Below, in pieces: positions 1 to 6,618 of a stretch of DNA of 64,000 nt. Origin of the DNA: Phenylobacterium sp. (lineage in GTDB: Bacteria > Pseudomonadota > Alphaproteobacteria > Caulobacterales > Caulobacteraceae); contig NZ_JAEUMN010000035.1 in the NCBI RefSeq assembly GCF_016793225.1, positions 1 to 64,000 on the forward strand. The letters are read 5' to 3'. The notes under the pieces were generated by a model that was not told the origin of the DNA, did no database searches, and saw nothing but the letters and a program-made list of their open reading frames with translations. Positions within the stretch are counted from its first letter, which is position 1; every line of letters starts with the position of its first letter. The position numbers and the translations under genes are program-made.

Positions 1-128
1 CCGGTGAGCCAGCGCAGGATCTCGTCCAGCTCCGCCCTGGTGCGGCCCTTCCGCTCGGCCTTGGCGACGTAGAGCGGATAGATGCTCGCGAAGCTGGCGC
101 GATAGATCCGGTGGCCGGGTGCGGACAT
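1..128 (-). CDS. DUF2200 family protein (C-terminus beyond window)
   Basis: The minus strand reads from an ATG at 128 to the window edge without a stop, giving 42 residues. It contains [20 protein letters not shown] followed by [17 protein letters not shown], the conserved N-terminal half of DUF2200 proteins, which are normally about 110-120 residues long. Family members are small cytoplasmic proteins of unknown function. The gene lies downstream of terC on the same strand, separated from it by a 115-bp palindromic repeat, so it is probably not a simple read-through partner. The identification rests on the family motif; no function is claimed. Confidence 0.75.
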   Translation of the reverse strand, partial: MSAPGHRIYRASFASIYPLYVAKAERKGRTRAELDEILRWLT

Positions 129-139
129 GGCCGAACGCT

Positions 140-253
140 AGAGCGCATTCCGAAAGGTGGGAACCGGTTTTCGGATCGAAACGCGCTCAAGGTCTTGATT
201 CAGGGCCTCATTCTCCCGTTCAGACGGTTCCCTCTGAACGGGAGAGGCTCTGG
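140..253 (-). repeat. Composite palindromic repeat, copy 1
   Basis: Two modules sit side by side. Module B (141-188) is an imperfect 48-bp palindrome whose arms start gagcgcattccga and end tcgaaacgcgctc. Module A (about 205-253) contains a perfect 13-bp inverted repeat, 212-224 with 233-245, and an 8-nt loop. Read on the minus strand, the whole unit aligns with the plus-strand copy at 27384-27498 over about 115 bp, including the joint between modules (aatcaa...cttgagcgcgtt). It fills the gap between terC and the DUF2200 gene. This is typical of REP-like or Bru-RS-like mobile palindromes of alphaproteobacteria; the family name is an inference. Confidence 0.8.
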
Positions 254-281
254 CGCGCCCGGCCGCCCGCGCCTGCGCGCC

Positions 282-1271
282 TCACGGCGCGGCGGCCGGC
301 GCCGGCGCATTCGCCCGCGTCTTCCACAGCGACCAGCTGACGCCCGCGGCGAGCAGGGCCGCCGTGACGCCCAGCGACACCGGCGCGGGGAACTTCTCCC
401 AGCCCATCAGCTCGGCGAAGAACACCTTGCCGCCGATGAAGATCAGCAGCGCGGCCAGCGCCTGCTTCAGATAGGCGAAGCGGGCCACCACCGCCGCCAG
501 CGCGAAGTACAGCGCCCGCAGGCCCAGGATCGCGAAGATGTTGGATGTGTAGACGATGTAGGGGTCGGTGGTGATCGAGAAGATGGCCGGCACCGAGTCC
601 ACCGCGAACACCACGTCGGCCAGTTCGACCATCACCAGCGCCATGAAGAGCGGGGTCGCGAACCACACCAGCCTGCCGCCGGGCCCGGGCAGCTTCACGA
701 AGAAGCGGTGCCCGTGGAAGCCCTCGGTCAGGCGGATCCGCTTGGCGAGCCAGCGGTAGACCGGGCTGTCGTGCGGATCCTTGGGGGTCGAGTCCGCCTT
801 GAACATCTTCACGCCCATGACGATCAGGAAGGCGGCGAAGACCCAGAGGACCCACTCGAAGTTGGACACCATGGCCGCGCCGAAGCCGATCATGATCCCG
901 CGCAGCACGATCACGCCCAGCACGCCCCAGAACAGCACCCTGTGCTGGTAGGCCCGCGGCACGGCGAAGGCGGCGAAGATCGTGGCGATGACGAAGACGT
1001 TGTCGAGCGCCAGGCTCTTCTCGATCAGGAACCCGGTCACATATTCGAGCCCGGACTGCCGCCCGAGCTCGAACCAGACCCAGCCGCCGAAGGCGAGGCC
1101 CAGCGAGAGGTAGCCGGCGGACAGCAGCAGGCTCTCGCGCACGCCGATCTCGTGCTGGTCGCGGTGAAGGACGCCCAGGTCGAGCGCCAGCAGAAGCGTG
1201 ACCAGCCCCGCGAAGGCCAGCCACATCCAGAGCGGCTGGCCGAGCACGGCCGCCGTGAGAAGTTCGGTCAT
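282..1271 (-). CDS. TerC/Alx family integral membrane protein
   Basis: This 329-residue polytopic protein has about nine hydrophobic segments. It carries the acidic intramembrane motifs of the TerC family: LALDLGVLHRD near residue 30, EKSLALDNVFV near 85 and ELADVVFAVDSVPA near 218. Length and motif order match Alx/TerC proteins, which sit in the inner membrane and are linked to manganese export, metalation of exported proteins or tellurite tolerance in other bacteria. It is preceded by ydcH on the same strand (57 nt), with a 10-bp hairpin in the gap. The exact ion transported here cannot be read from the sequence. Confidence 0.92.
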   Translation of the reverse strand: MTELLTAAVLGQPLWMWLAFAGLVTLLLALDLGVLHRDQHEIGVRESLLLSAGYLSLGLAFGGWVWFELGRQSGLEYVTGFLIEKSLALDNVFVIATIFAAFAVPRAYQHRVLFWGVLGVIVLRGIMIGFGAAMVSNFEWVLWVFAAFLIVMGVKMFKADSTPKDPHDSPVYRWLAKRIRLTEGFHGHRFFVKLPGPGGRLVWFATPLFMALVMVELADVVFAVDSVPAIFSITTDPYIVYTSNIFAILGLRALYFALAAVVARFAYLKQALAALLIFIGGKVFFAELMGWEKFPAPVSLGVTAALLAAGVSWSLWKTRANAPAPAAAP

Positions 1272-1295
1272 TGTCTATTCCGGATGAGGAAAGGG

Positions 1296-1320
1296 GGAGG
1301 CGCGGCCGCGCCGCGCCTCC
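1296..1320 (-). promoter_or_regulatory. Hairpin between ydcH and terC
   Basis: A perfect 10-bp inverted repeat (ggaggcgcgg at 1296-1305 with ccgcgcctcc at 1311-1320) with a 5-nt loop lies in the 57-nt ydcH-terC gap. On the minus strand it is followed by a C/T-rich stretch without a real U-run. It could be a weak terminator or an mRNA-processing or stability element that separates terC expression from ydcH; no function is proven. Confidence 0.35.
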
Positions 1321-1328
1321 GGGCCGCG

Positions 1329-1526
1329 TCAGGCGCGGCCCATGCGGGCCGTCACCGGCACGAGACCCGCTTCCGCCATGAACAGTTCGTCCTTCACCTG
1401 CAGCTTGCGGCGCTTCAGGTCCTGGATCACCAGCTCGTCGGGATGCAGCCTGCGCCGCTCGTCCCGGATGCGCTGCTCCAGCTCCCTGTGCAGGCTGCGA
1501 AGACGCCAGATTCTGTAGTGGTTCAT
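1329..1526 (-). CDS. YdcH family (DUF465) small protein
   Basis: This 65-residue, strongly charged helical protein has the DUF465 core: a first helix with LHRELEQRIRDERRR, then DELVIQDLKRRKLQVKDEL, where the LKRRKLxxKDE segment is the family signature. Members are short cytoplasmic coiled-coil proteins of unknown role. It begins with an ATG at 1526 preceded by GGAGGAG-like purines. It lies upstream of terC on the same strand and may be cotranscribed with it. Confidence 0.8.
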   Translation of the reverse strand: MNHYRIWRLRSLHRELEQRIRDERRRLHPDELVIQDLKRRKLQVKDELFMAEAGLVPVTARMGRA

Positions 1527-1628
1527 TGTGCTCCTCCGAATGGAGGCGCGCCCGGGAGCCGGCTGGGCTGCTTAGGGGGGAGAGGCGACCAGACCAGACC
1601 CCCAGGCGCACCTGTGCGGTCCGACATC

Positions 1629-1646
1629 ACGATCGACTGCGATCGT
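1629..1646. promoter_or_regulatory. Perfect dyad in the ydcH / small-membrane-protein divergent region
   Basis: The sequence acgatcg-actg-cgatcgt is a perfect 7-bp dyad in the 278-nt intergenic region 1527-1804 between the divergent genes ydcH and the 77-residue membrane protein. It could be an operator or a leader hairpin of the ydcH-terC transcript. The rest of the region is GC-rich with no convincing sigma-70 hexamers. I looked for a yybP-ykoY manganese riboswitch, common before terC genes, and did not find its conserved segments. Confidence 0.3.
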
Positions 1647-1804
1647 CAGAGGGGCCCGGTCCCGCAGCGCCTGAGATTGGGAGGCCCTGTCGGCCCCGCA
1701 AGGCCTGCGCCGGAAAATAACCGCGCCCGCCGGGCGGCCGGCGCGGCAGGCGCGGATCGCTCCGCCCTCGACCGCGTTTCCCAGGCTCCACCCGGAGCTC
1801 CGCC

Positions 1805-2038
1805 ATGCGCACGAATCTCGCGATCGCCGCCCTGATCTTCCCCATGGTCCAGGCGGTGGTCTTCGGCGCGGCCTTCCTGGCCCTCATGGCCTCGCGCGCC
1901 CCCGACGCCCTGTTCCCGCCCGTCATCGCCGGGACCTTCGCCGTGGCCGCGCCGATCGCGGTCGCCCTGGCCCCGCGGCTGCGGTCCCGCGCCTGGCGCC
2001 GCCGCCAGGAGTACCCGGCGCTGCGGCTCGTGCGCTGA
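1805..2038 (+). CDS. Small two-helix membrane protein, unknown function
   Basis: This 77-residue ORF starts at an ATG preceded by ccggagctccgcc. Two hydrophobic segments (about residues 5-28 and 38-57, ending AVALAPRL) are followed by a basic tail containing RSRAWRRRQE, so both termini are probably cytoplasmic. I do not recognise a family. Codon third positions are GC-rich as in the neighbours, supporting real coding. It ends 68 nt before the FAH-family gene and could share its transcript. Confidence 0.6.
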   Translation: MRTNLAIAALIFPMVQAVVFGAAFLALMASRAPDALFPPVIAGTFAVAAPIAVALAPRLRSRAWRRRQEYPALRLVR

Positions 2039-2106
2039 CGTTGGCCGCAGCGGCGCCTAACCCTGCGTGGGGTTCACAGACCCGCCGGCCGGGCCTAGAT
2101 GCGCGC

Positions 2107-2793
2107 ATGGCCGATTTCGTGATCGCCCCGCCGCCGCTCGCCGTGGTCCCCGTCGCGGGCGGCCAAGGCGGCTTCCCGGTGCGGCGGATCCTCTGCGTCG
2201 GCCGCAACTACGCCGCCCACGCGCGCGAGATGGGCGCCGACACGCGCGAGCCGCCGTTCTTCTTCACCAAGCCTGCCGACGCGGTGGTCGCGCCCGGCCG
2301 CGATCCCGCCTACCCCTCGCGCACGGCCAACCTGCACCACGAGATCGAGCTGGTGGTGGCGATCGGCCGCCCCGGGCGCGACGTCGCCCCGGAAGAGGCT
2401 CTGAGCCTGGTCTACGGATACGCCGTGGGCGTCGACCTCACGCGCCGGGACCTGCAGAACGCCGCCAAGGACAAGGGCCACCCCTGGGACGCGGGGAAGG
2501 CGTTCGACGAGTCCGCGCCGATCTCCGCCATCGCCCCGGCGGGCGCCGCGCCGCCGGCCGGCCGCATCTGGCTCTCGGTGAACGGCGACGTGAAGCAGGA
2601 CGGCCGGCTGGCCGACATGATTTGGAACGTCCCCGAGATCGTGGCCGAGGCTTCGAAGCTGTGGGCGCTGGCGCCCGGCGACCTCGTCTTCACCGGCACG
2701 CCCGAGGGCGTCGGCCCGCTGCGGCCCGGCGACCGCGTCGAAGGCGGGGTCGAGGGCGTGGGAACCATCGGCTTCACGGTGGCCGGCGGATGA
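2107..2793 (+). CDS. Fumarylacetoacetate hydrolase (FAH) family protein, fumarylpyruvate hydrolase-like
   Basis: The 228-residue protein has the FAH C-terminal fold: ILCVGRNYAAHAREMG near residue 28, metal ligands E79 and E81 in HHEIELVVAIG, D110 in YGVDLT-type context (GVDLTRRDLQ), then KGHPWDAGKAFDESAP and FTGTPEGVGPL. This subgroup hydrolyses beta-diketo acids such as fumarylpyruvate or acylpyruvates using Mg or Mn. The ATG at 2107 was preferred over an in-frame TTG at 2041 because homology begins there. The stop overlaps the next start (ATGA) and that gene is a zeta-like GST, which supports a ring-cleavage role like the maleylpyruvate-to-fumarylpyruvate steps of gentisate degradation. The actual substrate is an inference; no dioxygenase is nearby. 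Confidence 0.88.
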   Translation: MADFVIAPPPLAVVPVAGGQGGFPVRRILCVGRNYAAHAREMGADTREPPFFFTKPADAVVAPGRDPAYPSRTANLHHEIELVVAIGRPGRDVAPEEALSLVYGYAVGVDLTRRDLQNAAKDKGHPWDAGKAFDESAPISAIAPAGAAPPAGRIWLSVNGDVKQDGRLADMIWNVPEIVAEASKLWALAPGDLVFTGTPEGVGPLRPGDRVEGGVEGVGTIGFTVAGG

Positions 2794-3437
2794 CCTGGAC
2801 GCTTCACTCGGCCTGGCGCGCGGGCGCGCCCTATCGCGTGCGGATTGGTCTGCAGCTGAAGGGCGCGGCCTACGACTACGCCCCCGTGGACCTGATCCGC
2901 GGCGACCAGCGCCAGCCCGGCTACCGCGCCGTGAACGCGCAGGGGCTGACCCCGGCCCTGGTCCTGGACGACGGAACCGTGCTGGCCCAGAGTCTCGCCA
3001 TCCTCGAGTGGCTGGAGGAGACGATCCCCGAGCCCGCCATCCTGCCCAGGACGCCGCTCGACCGCGCCGTGGTGCGACGGATGGCCGGCATCATCGCCTG
3101 CGACATCCACCCCCTGAACAACACCCGCGTCGCCGCCAGCCTGCGCACGCTGGGCGTCCCGGACGAGGTGGTCGTCAGCGACTGGATCCACCGCTGGATC
3201 GCCGAGGGCTTCGACGCGCTGGAGCCGCTGGTGGCCGCGCACGGCGGCGCCTTCGCCTTCGGCGACAGCCCGACCATCGCCGACTGCTGCCTCGTGCCCC
3301 AGGTCTATTCGGCGCGGCGTTTCAAGCTGGACGTCTCGCCGTGGCCCAAGCTCGTCGCCGCCGCCGACCGGGCGGTCGCGCATCCGGCGTTCGTCGCCGC
3401 CCATCCCGACAACCAGCCAGACGCGGTGCCTGCCTGA
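2790..3437 (+). CDS. Glutathione S-transferase, maleylacetoacetate/maleylpyruvate isomerase-like
   Basis: This 215-residue protein has an N-terminal thioredoxin-like GST domain beginning WTLHSAWRAGAPYRVRIGL, resembling the zeta-class active-site region, with the GSH-binding element GTVLAQSLAILEWLEE (about 61-77). A helical C-terminal domain follows, with FGDSPTIADCCLVPQ near 160. Zeta GSTs isomerise maleylacetoacetate or maleylpyruvate to the fumaryl form, the substrate type of the FAH protein encoded just upstream (4-nt overlap). The stop shares one nucleotide with the carbonic anhydrase start, so the three genes are translationally coupled. It is zeta-like by sequence; the substrate is inferred from the neighbour. 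Confidence 0.85.
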   Translation: MTWTLHSAWRAGAPYRVRIGLQLKGAAYDYAPVDLIRGDQRQPGYRAVNAQGLTPALVLDDGTVLAQSLAILEWLEETIPEPAILPRTPLDRAVVRRMAGIIACDIHPLNNTRVAASLRTLGVPDEVVVSDWIHRWIAEGFDALEPLVAAHGGAFAFGDSPTIADCCLVPQVYSARRFKLDVSPWPKLVAAADRAVAHPAFVAAHPDNQPDAVPA

Positions 3438-4063
3438 TGCCCCGATCCCTCGATGACCTGAAAGCCCGCAACAAGGCCTGGGCCGCCGGCAAGATCGCGG
3501 TGGATCCCGGCTTCTTCAAACGGCTGGAGGGCCAGCAGGCGCCCGAGTACCTGTGGATCGGCTGCGCCGACAGCCGCGTGCCGGCCAACGACATCGTAGG
3601 CCTCGACCCCGGCGAACTCTTCGTCCATCGCAACGTGGCCAACCTCGCGCCGCCGCAGGACGCCAACTACCTGTCGGTGCTCCAGTTCGCCGTCGACGTG
3701 CTGAAGGTGAAGCACATCCTGGTGGTCGGCCACTACGGCTGCGGGGGCGTGGCCGCCGCGGTCGACGGCCAGCGCCGCGGTCTCGTCGACCACTGGCTGC
3801 ATCCGATCCGCGAGGTGCACCACGAGCACCGGCACGAACTCCAGGCGCTGCCCGACGAGAAGGCGAAGTGGGACCGCCTCGTCGAGCTGAACGTGATCCG
3901 GCAGGTGCGCAACGTCGCCTCGGACGTCTTCGTGCAGGAGGCGTGGAAGCGGGGCCAGTCGCTGTGCGTCCACGGCTGGGTCTACACGCTGGGCACCGGC
4001 ATCGTCACCGACCTGAACGTCAGTGTCGCCTGCCCCGAGGACCTCGCCGAGTTCTCGGACTGA
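3437..4063 (+). CDS. can: Beta-class carbonic anhydrase
   Basis: The 208-residue protein has the beta-CA zinc site: C43, D45 and R47 in GCADSRVP, then H99 and C102 in GHYGCGG. The C-terminal region VHGWVYTLGTGIV is also conserved in plant-type beta-CAs. The enzyme interconverts CO2 and bicarbonate in the cytoplasm, feeding biotin-dependent carboxylases. Its ATG overlaps the GST stop by one base. It is the last gene of the FAH-GST-CA unit and is followed by a strong terminator at 4078-4120. Confidence 0.95.
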   Translation: MPRSLDDLKARNKAWAAGKIAVDPGFFKRLEGQQAPEYLWIGCADSRVPANDIVGLDPGELFVHRNVANLAPPQDANYLSVLQFAVDVLKVKHILVVGHYGCGGVAAAVDGQRRGLVDHWLHPIREVHHEHRHELQALPDEKAKWDRLVELNVIRQVRNVASDVFVQEAWKRGQSLCVHGWVYTLGTGIVTDLNVSVACPEDLAEFSD

Positions 4064-4077
4064 CGCGGACGGCGCGA

Positions 4078-4120
4078 GGCCGCCGTCGTCTTGACGCCGG
4101 CGGACGGCGGCCATTCTTTT
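4078..4120 (+). terminator. Rho-independent terminator after can
   Basis: A perfect 10-bp stem (4078-4087 ggccgccgtc with 4103-4112 gacggcggcc), a 15-nt loop and the trailing attctttt end the FAH-GST-can transcript. It isolates the M2 peptidase gene, which starts 54 nt later with its own ribosome-binding site. Confidence 0.8.
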
Positions 4121-4173
4121 GCCGCCAGCGGCGGGTCTGAGGCCCGCCAAGACGGAAACGCTTGGAAAGACCG

Positions 4174-5979
4174 ATGAAAGCGAAGCTCCTGGCCGCGGCC
4201 GCCGCGGCCGTCCTGATGTGCGCCGGCCACGCCGCCGCGCAATCCGCCCCCCGACCGGCCCCCGCCGAGCCCAAGGCGTTCATCGAGCGCGCCGAAGCCG
4301 AGCTCGCCGCGATGAACGAGTACGCCAACCGCGCCCAGTGGATCCGCGCGAACTTCATCACCGAAGACACCCAGTGGATCGAGGCCAAGGTGGGCGGCGA
4401 GCAGAAGGAGCTGTTCACCCGGCTCGCGAAGGAGGCCGCGCGGTTCGACGGGGTCGCCGCCGACGCCGCCACCGCGCGCAAGCTCAAGCTCCTCAAGCTG
4501 TTCCTGTCGCTGCCCGCGCCCGACCGCCCGGGCGCGGCCGCGGAGGTGGCGCAGCTCACCACCAAGCTGGATTCCATCTACTCGACCGGCAAGCTCCAGG
4601 TCGGCGGCAAGACGCTCACGCTGAACGACGCCGAGGACGTCCTGGCCGAGAGCCGCGACCCGGCCCAGCTCAAGGCCGTCTGGGAAGGCTGGCACGCCGT
4701 GGCCACGCCGATGAAGGGCGACTACGCCAAGCTCGCCGGCCTCCTCAACGAGGGCGCCCGCGGCATGGGCTACAAGGACCTCGGCGCCCTCTGGCGCGGC
4801 GGCTACGACATGGAGCCCGACGCCTTCGCCGCCGAGGAGGACCGGCTCTGGAAGCAGGTCGAGCCGTTCTACCGCAACCTGCACTGCTACGTGCGCGCCC
4901 GGCTCAACGCGAAGTACGGCGACGCCGTCCAGCCGAAGACCGGCCCCATCCGCGCCGACCTGCTGGGCAACATGTGGGCCCAGCAGTGGGGCAACATCTA
5001 CGACGTGGTGGAGCCGAAGGGCGCGTCCAGCTCGTACAGCCTGGACAAGCTGCTTCCCGAGAAGGGCTACGACGCCGTCCGCATGGTGAAGACCGGCGAG
5101 GGCTTCTACACCTCGCTCGGCCTGGCCCCCCTGCCCGAGACCTTCTGGGAGCGCTCGCTGATCACGCGGCCGCGCGACCGCGAGGTGGTCTGCCACGCCT
5201 CGGCCTGGAACCTCGACGACCGGAACGACATCCGGATCAAGATGTGCACGAAGGTGAACGCCGAGGACTTCCAGACCGTCCACCACGAGCTGGGCCACAA
5301 CTACTACCAGCGCGCCTACGCCGATCAGCCGTTCCTGTTCAAGAACGGCGCGAACGAGGGCTTCCACGAGGCCATCGGCGACTTCGTCGCGCTGTCGGCG
5401 ATCACGCCCACCTACCTGAAGCAGATCGGCGTCCTCGACACCGTCCCCGGCGAGTCCGAGGACATCCCCTTCCTGCTCAAGATGGCGCTCGACAAGATCG
5501 CCTTCCTCCCGTTCGGCCTGATGGTCGACAAGTGGCGCTGGCAGGTCTTCGACGGCACGGTGCAGCCCGCGCAGTACAACGACGCCTGGTGGGCGCTGAA
5601 GCTGAAGTACCAGGGGATCGCCCCTCCGGGCCCGCGCCCCGCCGACGCCTTCGATCCGGGCGCGAAGTACCACGTGGCCGCCGGGGTGCCGTACGCGCGC
5701 TACTTCATGGCCCACATCTACCAGTTCCAGTTCCACCGGGCCGCCTGCGCCCAGGCCGGATGGAAGGGCCCGCTGCACCGCTGCTCGGTCTATGGCGACA
5801 AGGCGGTCGGCGAGAAGTTCGACCGCATGATGCGGCTGGGCCAGAGCCAGCCCTGGCCCGAGACGCTGAAGGTCTTCACCGGCGAGACCCGCTCGGACGC
5901 CAGCGCGGTGGCGGACTACTTCAAGCCGCTGGACGCCTGGCTCGTGAAGCAGAACCGGGGCCAGCAGTGCGGCTGGTAG
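4174..5979 (+). CDS. Exported M2-family zinc metallopeptidase (peptidyl-dipeptidase A / ACE-like)
   Basis: The 601-residue protein starts with a signal peptide (positive MKAK, hydrophobic alanine-rich core, cleavage near AAAQS). The zinc site is HELGH at residues 371-375, with the third ligand E399 in GFHEAIGD exactly 28 residues after the first histidine, the same spacing as in angiotensin-converting enzyme. Bacterial M2 enzymes are periplasmic dipeptidyl carboxypeptidases that trim oligopeptides. The ATG at 4174 was chosen because the purine stretch ggaaaga lies just upstream, whereas the in-frame TTG at 4162 overlaps that stretch. The gene appears monocistronic and convergent with the response regulator (9-nt gap). 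Confidence 0.93.
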   Translation: MKAKLLAAAAAAVLMCAGHAAAQSAPRPAPAEPKAFIERAEAELAAMNEYANRAQWIRANFITEDTQWIEAKVGGEQKELFTRLAKEAARFDGVAADAATARKLKLLKLFLSLPAPDRPGAAAEVAQLTTKLDSIYSTGKLQVGGKTLTLNDAEDVLAESRDPAQLKAVWEGWHAVATPMKGDYAKLAGLLNEGARGMGYKDLGALWRGGYDMEPDAFAAEEDRLWKQVEPFYRNLHCYVRARLNAKYGDAVQPKTGPIRADLLGNMWAQQWGNIYDVVEPKGASSSYSLDKLLPEKGYDAVRMVKTGEGFYTSLGLAPLPETFWERSLITRPRDREVVCHASAWNLDDRNDIRIKMCTKVNAEDFQTVHHELGHNYYQRAYADQPFLFKNGANEGFHEAIGDFVALSAITPTYLKQIGVLDTVPGESEDIPFLLKMALDKIAFLPFGLMVDKWRWQVFDGTVQPAQYNDAWWALKLKYQGIAPPGPRPADAFDPGAKYHVAAGVPYARYFMAHIYQFQFHRAACAQAGWKGPLHRCSVYGDKAVGEKFDRMMRLGQSQPWPETLKVFTGETRSDASAVADYFKPLDAWLVKQNRGQQCGW

Positions 5980-5988
5980 CCTGACGGC

Positions 5989-6618
5989 TCAGGCCAGCTG
6001 GCGCTCCCGCACCAGGAGCGCCAGCTCGGTCCGGGACGAGACGTCGAGCTTCTCGTAGAGATTGTGCAGGTGCATCTTCACCGTGCCCTCGGAGATGCCG
6101 AGGTCGCGGGCGATCTCCTTGTTGCGGCGGCCCTGCGCCACGAGGCGGGCGACGTCGCTTTCCCGGGGCGTGAGCTCGGCGGCGCGCGCCGGCCCGCCCG
6201 CCGGCGTCGCGACGGCGGCCATGACCTGCTTCATCGCCTCGCGGTCGATCCACTGCTCGCCGTCCAGAACCCGCTCGATGCAGCGCATGAGCAGCTCGCC
6301 GCCGGCGTCCTTCAGCACCAGCCCGTCCACGCGCAGCGTCACCGCCTCCACCAGCGGTCCCTGGTCGATGCCCGCGGTCAGCAGGATCACCCGCGTCGGC
6401 CACCCCTCGGCCCGGGCCTCCCGCAGCAGATCCAGGCCGGACAGCTTCGGCATGTTCACATCGAGGATCGCCACGTCGGGCCGATGCTCGAGAATCGCCG
6501 CACGGGCCTGCAGGCCGTCGCCGCAGAGGGCGGCGAGCTCGTAGGGACCGCCCTCGAGGAGGCCGGCCACGCCCTTGAGCATCAGGGGGTGGTCGTCGGC
6601 GATCACGACGCTGGGCAT
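5989..6618 (-). CDS. NarL/LuxR-family response regulator
   Basis: This 209-residue protein has an N-terminal receiver with acidic pair D8/D9, phospho-acceptor D53 in VAILDVNMPK, T81 and K103, followed by a C-terminal LuxR helix-turn-helix: LTPRESDVARLVAQGRRNK then EIARDLGISEGTVKMHL. Phosphorylation by the adjacent histidine kinase should promote DNA binding. Its start codon shares one base with the kinase stop, so the pair is cotranscribed and coupled. Targets are unknown; the nearest divergent gene is the PEP-CTERM protein at 8501. Confidence 0.95.
   Translation of the reverse strand: MPSVVIADDHPLMLKGVAGLLEGGPYELAALCGDGLQARAAILEHRPDVAILDVNMPKLSGLDLLREARAEGWPTRVILLTAGIDQGPLVEAVTLRVDGLVLKDAGGELLMRCIERVLDGEQWIDREAMKQVMAAVATPAGGPARAAELTPRESDVARLVAQGRRNKEIARDLGISEGTVKMHLHNLYEKLDVSSRTELALLVRERQLA

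Noticed and set aside
1527-1804. Manganese (yybP-ykoY) riboswitch in the ydcH-terC leader
   Set aside because: TerC genes often carry it, but the conserved opening and loop segments of that riboswitch are not found on the minus strand; only a simple dyad at 1629-1646 and GC-rich hairpins are present.
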